Part shown: one piece after another, positions 9,509 to 17,147 of the stretch | Layout of the letters: each line of letters begins with the position of its first letter | Position numbering within the stretch: position 1 is the first letter of the stretch | NCBI RefSeq assembly: GCF_001854805.1 | Contig: NZ_MBLO01000210.1 | Span: 62,001-126,000 of the forward strand | DNA length: 64,000 bases | From: Pseudofrankia coriaricola | Lineage (GTDB): Bacteria; Actinomycetota; Actinomycetes; Frankiales; Frankiaceae | Direction of reading: 5' to 3' | Notes under the pieces: generated by a model | What the model was told of the DNA's origin: nothing | Seen by the model: the letters and a program-made list of their open reading frames with translations, nothing else | Database searches by the model: none | Program-made: the position numbers and the translations under genes

Positions 9509-11194
9509 TCAGACTTCGACGACGACGGGGACGATCATGGGGCGGCGGCGGTAGGTGTCGCTGACCCAGCGGCCGACGATGCGACGGACGAGCTGCTGGA
9601 GAGCGCTCGCGTCGGTCATGCCGTTGCGCATGCCGTCGGCGAGGCCGTCGGCGACCATCTTGCGCACCTTCTCGATGGCGGCCCTGTCGTCAGAGAAGCC
9701 ACGAGCGACGAAGTCCGGCCCGGCGACGACCTTGCCGGCCGCGGCGTCCACCACCGCGGTGATCGTGATGAAGCCCTCCTCGCCGAGGATGCGCCGGTCC
9801 TTCAGGCTCGACTCGCCGACGTCGCCGACGGCGACGCCGTCGACGTAGACGTAGCCGCACGGCACGGCGCCGGTGATCGACGCCTGGCCCTCGACGAGGT
9901 CGACGACCATGCCGTCCTCGGCGAGCACGATCCGCTCGGCGGGCAGTCCGGTCAGCTCGGCGAGCGCGGCGTGCGCCCGGAGGTGCCGCCACTCGCCGTG
10001 GATCGGCATCATGTTCGACGGCCGCGTGGCGTTGAGGACGTAGAGCAGCTCGCCGGCGGGCGCGTGCCCGGAGGTGTGCACCTTGGCGATGCCCTTGTGG
10101 ACGACCTTGGCGCCCCAGCGGGTCAGGCCGTTGATGACGCGGTAGACGGACTCCTCGTTGCCGGGGATCAGGCTGGAGGCGAGCACGACCGTGTCGCCGG
10201 CCTCGATCCGGATCGCGTGGTCGCGGTTGGCCATCCGCGACAGCGCCGACAGCGGTTCGCCCTGCGAGCCGGTCGAGATCAGGCAGATGTTGCGGTCGGG
10301 CAGCGACTCGACGTCACGGGCGTCGATGACCAGGCCCGGCGGAACCCGCAGCAGGCCCAGGTCGCGGGCGACCCCCATGTTGCGGACCATCGAGCGGCCG
10401 ATGAAGCAGACCGAACGGCCATGCGCCTCGGCGGCGTCGAGGACCTGCTGCACACGGTGCACGTGGCTGGCGAAACAGGCCACGATGATCCGCTTGCCGG
10501 CTTCGCGGAACACCCCGTCGAGCACCGGGGCGATCTCCCGCTCCGAGGTGACGAAGCCGGGGACCTCGGCGTTCGTCGAGTCGGACATCAGCAGGTCGAT
10601 GCCCTCCAGGCCGAGGCGGGCGAAGCCGCCGAGGTCGGTGAGCCGGCCGTCGAGCGGCAGCTGGTCCATCTTGAAGTCGCCGGTGTGCAGCACCAGCCCG
10701 GCGGAGGTGCGGATCGCGACCGCGACCGCGTCCGGGATGGAGTGGTTGACGGCGAGGAACTCGCAGTCGAACGGGCCGAAGCTGTGCCGCTCCTCCTCGG
10801 TGATCTGCAGCGTCACCGGCCTGATCCGGTGCTCCTGCAGCTTGGCGACCATCAGCGCCAGCGTCAGGCGGGTGCCGACCAGCGGAATGTCGGCCCGCTC
10901 GCGCAGAAGGTAGGGGACCGCGCCGATGTGGTCCTCATGCGCGTGGGTGAGGATGACCGCCTCGATGTCGTCGAGACGGTCCCGGATCGCGGTGAAGTCC
11001 GGCAGGATCAGGTCGACGCCCGGCTGGTCGGTCTCCGGGAACAGCACGCCACAGTCGACGATCAACAGCCGGCCGTCGTGCTCGAAGACGGTCATGTTCC
11101 GGCCGATCTCACCGAGACCGCCGAGCGGGATGATCCGCAGGCCCTCGACGGGCAGCGGCGGCGGGGCCCCGAGCCCCGGGTGCGGATGGCTCAT
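9509..11194 (-). CDS. rnj: Ribonuclease J
   Basis: A 561-aa metallo-beta-lactamase/beta-CASP ribonuclease with 5'-exo and endonuclease activity in mRNA decay and rRNA maturation. The metal-binding signature THAHEDHIG places H84, H86, D88 and H89. RIIPLGGLGEIGRN at residues 20-33 is diagnostic for RNase J. HTGDFKMDQ and SGHAPAGEL are further conserved motifs of the lactamase/beta-CASP core. Length fits the 550-560 aa norm. The ATG overlaps the dapA stop by 4 nt (ATGA), the conserved dapA-rnj pair of actinobacteria, so the two are probably co-translated. Confidence 0.96.
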   Translation of the reverse strand: MSHPHPGLGAPPPLPVEGLRIIPLGGLGEIGRNMTVFEHDGRLLIVDCGVLFPETDQPGVDLILPDFTAIRDRLDDIEAVILTHAHEDHIGAVPYLLRERADIPLVGTRLTLALMVAKLQEHRIRPVTLQITEEERHSFGPFDCEFLAVNHSIPDAVAVAIRTSAGLVLHTGDFKMDQLPLDGRLTDLGGFARLGLEGIDLLMSDSTNAEVPGFVTSEREIAPVLDGVFREAGKRIIVACFASHVHRVQQVLDAAEAHGRSVCFIGRSMVRNMGVARDLGLLRVPPGLVIDARDVESLPDRNICLISTGSQGEPLSALSRMANRDHAIRIEAGDTVVLASSLIPGNEESVYRVINGLTRWGAKVVHKGIAKVHTSGHAPAGELLYVLNATRPSNMMPIHGEWRHLRAHAALAELTGLPAERIVLAEDGMVVDLVEGQASITGAVPCGYVYVDGVAVGDVGESSLKDRRILGEEGFITITAVVDAAAGKVVAGPDFVARGFSDDRAAIEKVRKMVADGLADGMRNGMTDASALQQLVRRIVGRWVSDTYRRRPMIVPVVVEV

Positions 11195-12132
11195 GAGGCG
11201 GCCGCCCCCGCCGGCGCCGCGGCGAACGCCGGGACCGCGGGCGGCTCCAGCACGGCCGCGGCCAGGTCCAGGCGGAGCTGGTCGATCTCCGCGTCGGTGG
11301 CGTCGACCAGCGGTGGGCGCACCGGCCCAGCCGGTAGGCCTCGCAAGGTCAGGGCGGCCTTCGTCGTAATCACTCCCTGAGTTCGGAAAATTCCCTTGAA
11401 GATGGGCAGCATGCCCTGGTGCAGGCGTCGCGCGGTGACCGGGTCGCCCGCGTCGAAGGCGGCGATCATGGCCCGTAGGGAGGGCGCCCCGACGTGCGCG
11501 ACCACACTGACGAGGCCGACGGCACCGACCGAGAGCAGCGGCAGGGTGAGCGCGTCGTCGCCGGAGTAGTACGCCAGCGACGAGTTGGCTATGACCCGCG
11601 AAGAGCTCTCCAGGTCGGCCTTCGCGTCCTTCACCGCGACGATGTTCGGGTGCTCGGCGAGCGCGAGCAGCGTCTCGCTGGCCACCGGCACCCCGGAGCG
11701 GCCGGGGATGTCATAGATCATTACGGGCAGGCCGGTAGCGTCCGCGACCATCCGGAAATGCCGGGCGAGACCGGCCTGCGGCGGCTTGCTGTAGTAAGGC
11801 GTCACGACCAGCAGGCCGTGCGCGCCGGCCCGCTCGGCGGCCCTGGCCAGCTCGACGGTGTGCCGGGTGTCATAGGTGCCGACCCCGGCGATCACGCTGG
11901 CGCGGTCACCGACAGCCTTGAGGACCACGCGCAGCAGCTGGTCCTTCTCGTCGTCCGAGGTGGTGGGCGACTCGCCAGTAGTGCCACTGATCACCAGGCC
12001 GTCGCTGCCGGCGTCCACCAGATGGGAGGCCAGCGCCGCGGCGCCGTCGAGATCGAGGGCGCCGTCCGGGAGGAACGGCGTCACCATCGCGGTGATCAGG
12101 CGCCCGAACGGCGCGGGGGGCAACACTGACAT
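11191..12132 (-). CDS. dapA: 4-hydroxy-tetrahydrodipicolinate synthase
   Basis: A TIM-barrel aldolase of about 313 aa that condenses pyruvate with aspartate semialdehyde in lysine and diaminopimelate synthesis. Key motifs are GTTGES at 50-55, IYDIPGRSG with Tyr140, and NIVAVKDAK with the Schiff-base Lys168. The start is ambiguous. The ATG at 12132 fits the family best, and a GTG three codons upstream (12141) is 11 nt past a GGGAGG site. The reductase for the next step, dapB, is also in this window at 27 kb. The upstream region carries a copy of a short repeat (family C) at 12168-12186. Confidence 0.94.
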   Translation of the reverse strand: MSVLPPAPFGRLITAMVTPFLPDGALDLDGAAALASHLVDAGSDGLVISGTTGESPTTSDDEKDQLLRVVLKAVGDRASVIAGVGTYDTRHTVELARAAERAGAHGLLVVTPYYSKPPQAGLARHFRMVADATGLPVMIYDIPGRSGVPVASETLLALAEHPNIVAVKDAKADLESSSRVIANSSLAYYSGDDALTLPLLSVGAVGLVSVVAHVGAPSLRAMIAAFDAGDPVTARRLHQGMLPIFKGIFRTQGVITTKAALTLRGLPAGPVRPPLVDATDAEIDQLRLDLAAAVLEPPAVPAFAAAPAGAAAS

Positions 12133-12167
12133 ACCGGCCACGCTAGCTGGCACCTCCCACACCCCTA

Positions 12168-12186
12168 CTTCCCCACCGATCCGCCA
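12168..12186. repeat. Family C repeat upstream of dapA
   Basis: CTTCCCCACCGATCCGCCA is identical to the reverse complement of 37681-37699 and differs by one base from 59780-59798. Similarity to the 37.6-kb copy extends about 25-30 nt further. On the dapA strand it reads TGGCGGATCGGTGGGGAAG and runs into a GTAGGGG tract 25-35 nt before the start. Confidence 0.7.
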
Positions 12187-12364
12187 AGCGGTGGTCGGCG
12201 CTGGTCAGTACATCCGGCCCGGCCAGGCTCGGCCGGCGGGGACCCCTCGCGCCATCGACGCCAAAGTCAGCCGTCACGCCGGCGCCGCGCCTGTCGCACC
12301 GCCAGCGTCATTCTCCCGCCCAGTGCCCCGTCGCGCCCAAGAGCCCGCGGGGCTGCCGCCCGCG

Positions 12365-12532
12365 TTACCGCTGCGCGGAGGCGCGCGACCGGCGGGCACC
12401 CAGGCGGCCGAGGACGAGCATGTTGCGGTCGAGGCGCTGCCACAGCTCGCGGCGGCCCAGGCGGGCCAACGGCCGGCCGGCCACCACCGGGGACCTGCGC
12501 ACAGAGACACCAAGACCGAAGTTCTTCGGCAT
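12365..12532 (-). CDS. Possible small basic protein
   Basis: A 55-codon frame starting MPKNFGLGVSVRRSPV and ending ARRSRASAQR, rich in Arg and Leu. Its codons end in G or C almost throughout, as in neighbouring genes, and no obvious Shine-Dalgarno precedes the ATG. I do not recognise a family. It lies in the 770-nt gap between dapA (minus) and the unknown plus-strand gene at 12.9 kb. Apart from the family C repeat, that gap shows no other convincing content. It may be a real small gene or chance coding bias in GC-rich DNA. Confidence 0.35.
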   Translation of the reverse strand: MPKNFGLGVSVRRSPVVAGRPLARLGRRELWQRLDRNMLVLGRLGARRSRASAQR

Positions 12533-12934
12533 GATCAACCGTCCATTGCTTCTCAACCGTGCCGCCTCGACAGCAGCGCTGCCTCGACGGCCACCGCGTC
12601 GGTGACACTGGCCCTGGGTCTGCGATCAGGGTATCGGACGGCGCGCCGGTGCGCGGCCCGTCGGCACGCCTGGCGGCGTCAACCCGGTCCGCCGGGCGTC
12701 GGGACCGGTCCCGATCGCCCCCGCGGCCACCGGATCCCGGGTCCCGGCGGGACCGGCGATGCCCGTCGGCGACGAACGCGAAAGGTCCGCCGCGAGGACC
12801 ACGGGGCCGCGATCCGCCCCGCCTCAGGACTGGCGCGGAGCCAGCCGGGCCCGCCTTGAGCGGAATCGGCGGGAAAGCGCCTAATGTGCCTGCGTGACCA
12901 TCACCCTGACGACCGTGAACCTGACGGAGCGCTG

Positions 12935-14605
12935 ATGGCCGGAGCCAGCCCGCCGGGGAATGGTGCCGGGTCACGAGGCGCCGACCCGCGACGCCGCTGG
13001 CGCCGCCGGGACGACGCGGACGCGGCGCCGGTGCTCGACCTGACCGACGTCCACGAGGTCACGACGGCGCTGCTCGTGCCGCCGCCGGAGCTCCGCGGGG
13101 TGCGCCGCCGGGTCGTCGACCAGTTCACCCTCCTGTCGGCGAACCGGGCCGAGCTCGCCCGCTCGATCAACTGGGGCCCGCTGGACGGCCTGCTGAACGC
13201 GGTCGTGCCGGCCACCCACCGGCTCGACACCCGTGGCCGGCTACCCGCCGAGGTGTCGCTGCTGCTGCCGGTCTCGACGCTGCCGAAACGGGCGCTGGTC
13301 GCGTTCAACCTGACCGGCCCGAACGGATCCGACGCCCACCTGGTGCCCTATTCCACCTCGGTTGTGATTCAGGGATATGTGGTCGCCCTGCTGGCGAACG
13401 AGATCGGGTACCTGCCGCCGCCGGAAGCCCGGCGCATGGTGGACGCGATCAGCCGGTTCCGGCCCGGCCGGCTCTCGGGCAATCGGCCGGGCCTGACGCC
13501 CCGCCACCGCGCGCCGGACGGACGAACACCTCGGCCGCTGTCGCTGCGCGCCCTCGGGGAGTACCTGGCCAGGGAAGCCGACCTGTCGGTGCCCGAGCCG
13601 ACGCTGCGCCGCTGGACCGGGCGCGTCGAGGCGGTGCAGGACGCGCTTCTCACGGCGTTGGACGAGCCGTTCGACCCGCTGTCCAGCGCCGACACCCTGC
13701 TGCTCGCGGCCGGCGAACTGCGGCGCGACCCCGAGCTGCCCGATGAGCCCACAGTCGACGACATCGACCGGTATCTGACGGTCTTCGTCGACTGGGTCGA
13801 CGACCTGGTCGCCGCGGGGTCGCGGGCGGTGCCCGTGCTCTCGACGATCGCCGAGTACGGCCGGCGCTGGGAGGCGCTGGCACAGGTCACCCTCGACCCG
13901 TACCGGCCGTCACTGATCAAGATGGCCGAGGAGCGGCGCGCGCAGCTGGTCCGCCGCCCGCCCGCCCGCCATGCGTCCCGGTGGCGGGCGGCGGCCGGGG
14001 GCCTGGCGCTGGCCAATCCGGTGGCCCTGGTCGACCTGGACCCCGGCGTGGGCAGCTACCACGTCAGCATCGGCACCGACGACAGCAGTATCGAGATCAG
14101 CCACCCGGTCGTCCTCGACCTCTACAACCGCCCGGTCGAGCGGACGTACGTCGAGGATGTGCAGGACAACCGCGAGGTGTACGCCTACTACACGACGGAC
14201 GTGCGCAGGCCGAGCCGAGCGCGCCTGGCGGTCGGCCTGTCGGTCTCGCCGGACGTCTCCCGGGTGACTGTCGCCATCGGCGTCCTGATGGCGATGGCGG
14301 TGGGCCTCGCGGCGCTTCCGGTCGAGCTGGGCCCGGACGCGGTCGCGGTCATCACCGTCCCGTCGTCGTTCGCCGCGACGATCCTGCTCACCCGCGAGCG
14401 CAGCAGCCTCGCCGCCTGGGTCCTCGGCCCGGTCAAGGCCACCCTGCTCGCGCTGCTGGTGGCGCTCGCCATCCTCTCCGGCCTGCGTGCCCTCGGCTGG
14501 CACCGGCCGGCCGACTCGGCGGCGGGCACCGCGCGCCCGCCATCGGGCGCCGGGGCGCCCTCCCCCGTGGTCAGCGGCGGATGGACACCACCGCGGTCGA
14601 CCTGA
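12935..14605 (+). CDS. Hypothetical membrane-anchored protein
   Basis: I do not recognise this 556-aa protein. After a basic Arg/Asp-rich N-terminus, residues 30-425 look like a soluble globular region with Trp-, Tyr- and Asp-containing segments such as RSINWGPLDGLLNAVVP and VDWVDDLVAAGS. A YVEDVQDNREVYAYYTTDV segment near 410 precedes hydrophobic stretches at about 445-465 and 495-520, so the C-terminus is membrane-embedded, with a Pro/Ser tail. I chose the ATG at 12935 (GGAG 5 nt upstream); an ATG at 12884 is in frame but lacks a ribosome site. It is the only plus-strand gene among minus-strand neighbours and runs convergently into a terminator pair. Codon use is normal for the window. Confidence 0.72.
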   Translation: MAGASPPGNGAGSRGADPRRRWRRRDDADAAPVLDLTDVHEVTTALLVPPPELRGVRRRVVDQFTLLSANRAELARSINWGPLDGLLNAVVPATHRLDTRGRLPAEVSLLLPVSTLPKRALVAFNLTGPNGSDAHLVPYSTSVVIQGYVVALLANEIGYLPPPEARRMVDAISRFRPGRLSGNRPGLTPRHRAPDGRTPRPLSLRALGEYLAREADLSVPEPTLRRWTGRVEAVQDALLTALDEPFDPLSSADTLLLAAGELRRDPELPDEPTVDDIDRYLTVFVDWVDDLVAAGSRAVPVLSTIAEYGRRWEALAQVTLDPYRPSLIKMAEERRAQLVRRPPARHASRWRAAAGGLALANPVALVDLDPGVGSYHVSIGTDDSSIEISHPVVLDLYNRPVERTYVEDVQDNREVYAYYTTDVRRPSRARLAVGLSVSPDVSRVTVAIGVLMAMAVGLAALPVELGPDAVAVITVPSSFAATILLTRERSSLAAWVLGPVKATLLALLVALAILSGLRALGWHRPADSAAGTARPPSGAGAPSPVVSGGWTPPRST

Positions 14606-14696
14606 TCACGGCCAGGCAGGGTGATCGCGCCGGCACGGCCCTGATGGCGCGGTCATCCGCGCCGGGTGCTGACAGGCAAGGGGCAACGTCGCCGAG

Positions 14697-14770
14697 TTTC
14701 CGGGTCGGGACCCGGAAACGGGTCGAGGTGCCCCGGAGAGGCGAACGCACGCTCGCCGGGACACCTCGAC
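14697..14770. terminator. Two strong hairpins between convergent genes
   Basis: The first has 10-bp arms TTTCCGGGTC and GACCCGGAAA (14697-14718). The second has GTCGAGGTG (14722-14730) pairing with CACCTCGAC (14762-14770), with further inner pairing. They separate a plus-strand and a minus-strand gene that converge, so a bidirectional terminator is likely. Confidence 0.65.
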
Positions 14771-14807
14771 CAAAGACGGCACCGATCAGGTCGGCGCCTC
14801 CTACCGA

Positions 14808-15548
14808 CTACTGCTGGCCGCCCGGCCAGCCGCCCTGCGGCGGCTGCTGCTGCCAGCCGCCCTGCGGAGGCGGCGTCGGCTGCTGCCAGCCGCCCTGTGG
14901 CCGCCCCTGCGGCGGCTGCTGCTGCCAGCCGCCCTGGGGCTGCCCCTGCGGCGGGCCCTGCGGCCACGCGCCCGGCGGCGGGACCTGCTGCTGCCCCTGC
15001 GGCCACTGGCCGGGCTGCGTGCCCTGCGGCCACCCCTGCGGCTGGCCGTACGGCGGCTGAGGGCCGCCCGCCGGCGTCGTCGCGCCGCTGCGGAACCGGA
15101 GGAAGGCGAACGCGGTGAGCGCGATGGCGGCGATCAGGCCGAGGTACGTCCCAGCCCGCGCGCCGGCCTCGATCGACCCGCCGAAGAAGGCAGAATCCCC
15201 ACTGTCGGGCCGGTCGTAGGTCACCCAGCGGAGCAGGATCAGCACCACCGCGAGCCCACCGGCGCCAACGAACGCCAGCGCCGGCTGGACCGGGCCGAGC
15301 GTGGGCACCCGGAAGCCGGCGAACACCTGCGCGGCGACGAGCCCGGCGACAGCCAGGCAGAGCAGGACGGAGAACCAGGCGGCGAACCCCATGTGCCACG
15401 CGTTCGCGCTGGCGCTCGCGCCACCGACGCTCGTACCACCGACCTTCACGCCGTACCACGGCAGGAAACTGAAGATGAACATGAGGAGGCCAGCCCCCAT
15501 GACCCCGATGTCGCCGGTCGCGAGGTCGCGACCTCCGATTCTTGGCAT
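14808..15548 (-). CDS. Four-helix membrane protein with Gln/Pro/Gly-rich tail
   Basis: A 246-aa protein of unknown function. Four hydrophobic segments lie at about 15-35, 53-76, 88-108 and 131-151. They are followed by a 90-residue C-terminal tail of repeated PQGGWQQQPPQG-like units (155-246), almost without charge. Small actinobacterial membrane proteins with such tails are common and usually uncharacterised. A purine-rich AGAAGAAGGGG stretch precedes the ATG. The 285-nt upstream gap to ackA contains the most AT-rich stretch of the area (about 15675-15700), a likely promoter. The tail is encoded by imperfect tandem DNA repeats, so its length may vary between strains. Confidence 0.75.
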   Translation of the reverse strand: MPRIGGRDLATGDIGVMGAGLLMFIFSFLPWYGVKVGGTSVGGASASANAWHMGFAAWFSVLLCLAVAGLVAAQVFAGFRVPTLGPVQPALAFVGAGGLAVVLILLRWVTYDRPDSGDSAFFGGSIEAGARAGTYLGLIAAIALTAFAFLRFRSGATTPAGGPQPPYGQPQGWPQGTQPGQWPQGQQQVPPPGAWPQGPPQGQPQGGWQQQPPQGRPQGGWQQPTPPPQGGWQQQPPQGGWPGGQQ

Positions 15549-15833
15549 GACGCAACCCCTTCTTCTCCGGATGCCTGTGGCTCCGGAAGATCATGGCGTA
15601 TCCGCTCCGGCTCGCTGGCCAGCCCCCGCGACCGAGCCCGGCCGCGACAGCGATCCCCACCAGGATCTCTACCGATAAACAAAATAAGCAAAAACGGCGA
15701 TGCCAGACTTTCGTCCGGGGAAGCTACACCCGAATGGGAGATTTGTCGTCTTCTCGTACCGGGAGGCTGACGGGCTGTCAGGCCGCCGACATGCCCATGG
15801 CCGGGGTGCCACCCGTTTGGGCCGCCCCGGCAG

Positions 15834-16994
15834 TCACTCTTCCGACAGGATCTCGCGGACGCCGCGGGCTATTTCCAGGTCCTCGCGGGCGGCGATCACG
15901 AAGGTACGGACGGGAGCCCCGGCGGCCGTGAGGTCGGTGTCCTCGCCGGCGGCCGGATCGTGGCCCGCGTTGCGGGCCGGGTCGACGGCGACGCCGAGGA
16001 AGGCCAGGCCGTCGGCCGCGGCGGCGCGGACCTGGGCTGAGCGCTCGCCGACGCCGCCGGTGAACACCAGGGCGTCCAGGCCCCCGAGCGAGGCCGCCAT
16101 CGCCGCGATCCCGGCGCGCAGCCGGTGCAGGTAGACCGCCAGGGCCAGCACCGCGGCCTCCTCCTGCCGACCGGCGCGCTCGACGACGGCTCGCATGTCG
16201 GAGGTGCCAGCCAACGCGGCCAGCCCGGAGGCGTGAAAGAGCGCCTCGGTGAGCTCCTGGGCGCTCATCCCCGCCGATGTCTGCAGCCAGAGCAGCAGCC
16301 CCGGGTCGACGTCACCGGACCGGGTGGCCATGACCAGCCCTTCCAACGGAGTGAACCCCATGGTCGTGTCGACACTCACCCCGTCACGGACGGCCGCGAG
16401 CGACGCGCCCGAGCCGAGGTGGCAGGTCACGACGCGACGAGCGCCGGCGCCGCCGGCAGCGCCCGCGGCGGTCACGAGCTCGGCCGCGCGCCGGGACGCG
16501 TAGGCGTGCGAAAGCCCGTGGAAGCCATAGCGGCGGATGCCGTGCCGCTCCCGCCAGACCGCCGGCACCGCGTAGGTGGCGGCCGCCGGCGGCAGGGTGG
16601 CGTGGAAGGCGGTGTCGAAGCACGCGACCTGGACGGCGTCCGGCAGCACCTCGCACACCTCGCCGAGCGCGGCCAGCGCCGCCGGCTGATGCAGCGGCGC
16701 GAGCGCCGTCAGCTCGGCCAGGCGCGCGGCGACCGCGTCGTCGACACGCACCGGCGCGGTGAACGCGGTGCCGCCGTGCACGATCCGGTGGCCGACGGCG
16801 ACCGGGCCCGCGGCCGTCTCGCCCTGTTCGCCGCGCCGCCGGGCGAGCAGCTCGTCGACCGCCGCGCGGAGCTCCGTGAGGTCCGCGCGGCCGGCGGGAG
16901 CGGCCAGCTCACGCGCGCCGAACAGGGTGTCGTCGGGCGCGACGAGCGCGAGCTTGAGCGTCGCCGAGCCCGCGTTGACCACCAGCACATCCAC
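15834..16994 (-). CDS. ackA: Acetate kinase
   Basis: About 386 aa; it interconverts acetyl phosphate plus ADP with acetate plus ATP. ASKHA-fold motifs are VLVVNAGSATLK at the N-terminus, RYGFHGLSHAY, HLGSGASLAAV, GTSDMRAV and FTGGVGERSAQVR. The canonical NAGSSSLK is changed to NAGSATLK, a mild substitution. The start is uncertain. GTG at 16994 begins at the family's VDVLVVNAG; a TTG at 17024 would add ten residues but falls inside a hairpin. It follows xfp on the same strand, so acetyl phosphate made by phosphoketolase can be used directly for ATP. Two structured hairpins occupy the xfp-ackA gap and may set the ratio of the two enzymes. Confidence 0.93.
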   Translation of the reverse strand: MDVLVVNAGSATLKLALVAPDDTLFGARELAAPAGRADLTELRAAVDELLARRRGEQGETAAGPVAVGHRIVHGGTAFTAPVRVDDAVAARLAELTALAPLHQPAALAALGEVCEVLPDAVQVACFDTAFHATLPPAAATYAVPAVWRERHGIRRYGFHGLSHAYASRRAAELVTAAGAAGGAGARRVVTCHLGSGASLAAVRDGVSVDTTMGFTPLEGLVMATRSGDVDPGLLLWLQTSAGMSAQELTEALFHASGLAALAGTSDMRAVVERAGRQEEAAVLALAVYLHRLRAGIAAMAASLGGLDALVFTGGVGERSAQVRAAAADGLAFLGVAVDPARNAGHDPAAGEDTDLTAAGAPVRTFVIAAREDLEIARGVREILSEE

Positions 16995-17018
16995 GGCGGC
17001 ACCCGTCCCGGTCAGTAG

Positions 17019-17131
17019 GGCCAAAGGAGGCGCGACAATGCTCTTCCTTCGCGCCTCCGGCGGCCTGTTTCGGAAAAACTAGAGGGCCAAAGGGTGTGCG
17101 AAAATGATCTTCCTTCGCACACCCGGCGGCC
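17019..17131 (-). ncRNA. Tandem covarying hairpins between xfp and ackA
   Basis: Two 47-nt units, 17019-17065 and 17085-17131, have the same layout: 4-bp GGCC outer stem, 3x3 internal loop, 9-bp stem, 15-nt loop. The 9-bp stems are GGAGGCGCG/CGCGCCTCC and GGGTGTGCG/CGCACACCC (plus-strand reading). They differ at three positions per arm, every change matched on the other arm. The loops differ at two positions and the remaining bases are identical. On the gene strand the loop begins AAGGAAGA. The copy nearer xfp is followed by CTCTAGTTTTT, terminator-like. This is a structured RNA or palindromic element; I know no named family for it. Confidence 0.6.
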
Positions 17132-17147
17132 GTTGTCCCCAGGATCA

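Noticed and set aside
9383-11380. 665-codon open frame on the plus strand opposite rnj and dapA
   Set aside because: GC-rich mirror frame; its translation is low-complexity Asp/Gly/Arg/His without any domain, while the minus strand encodes clear RNase J.
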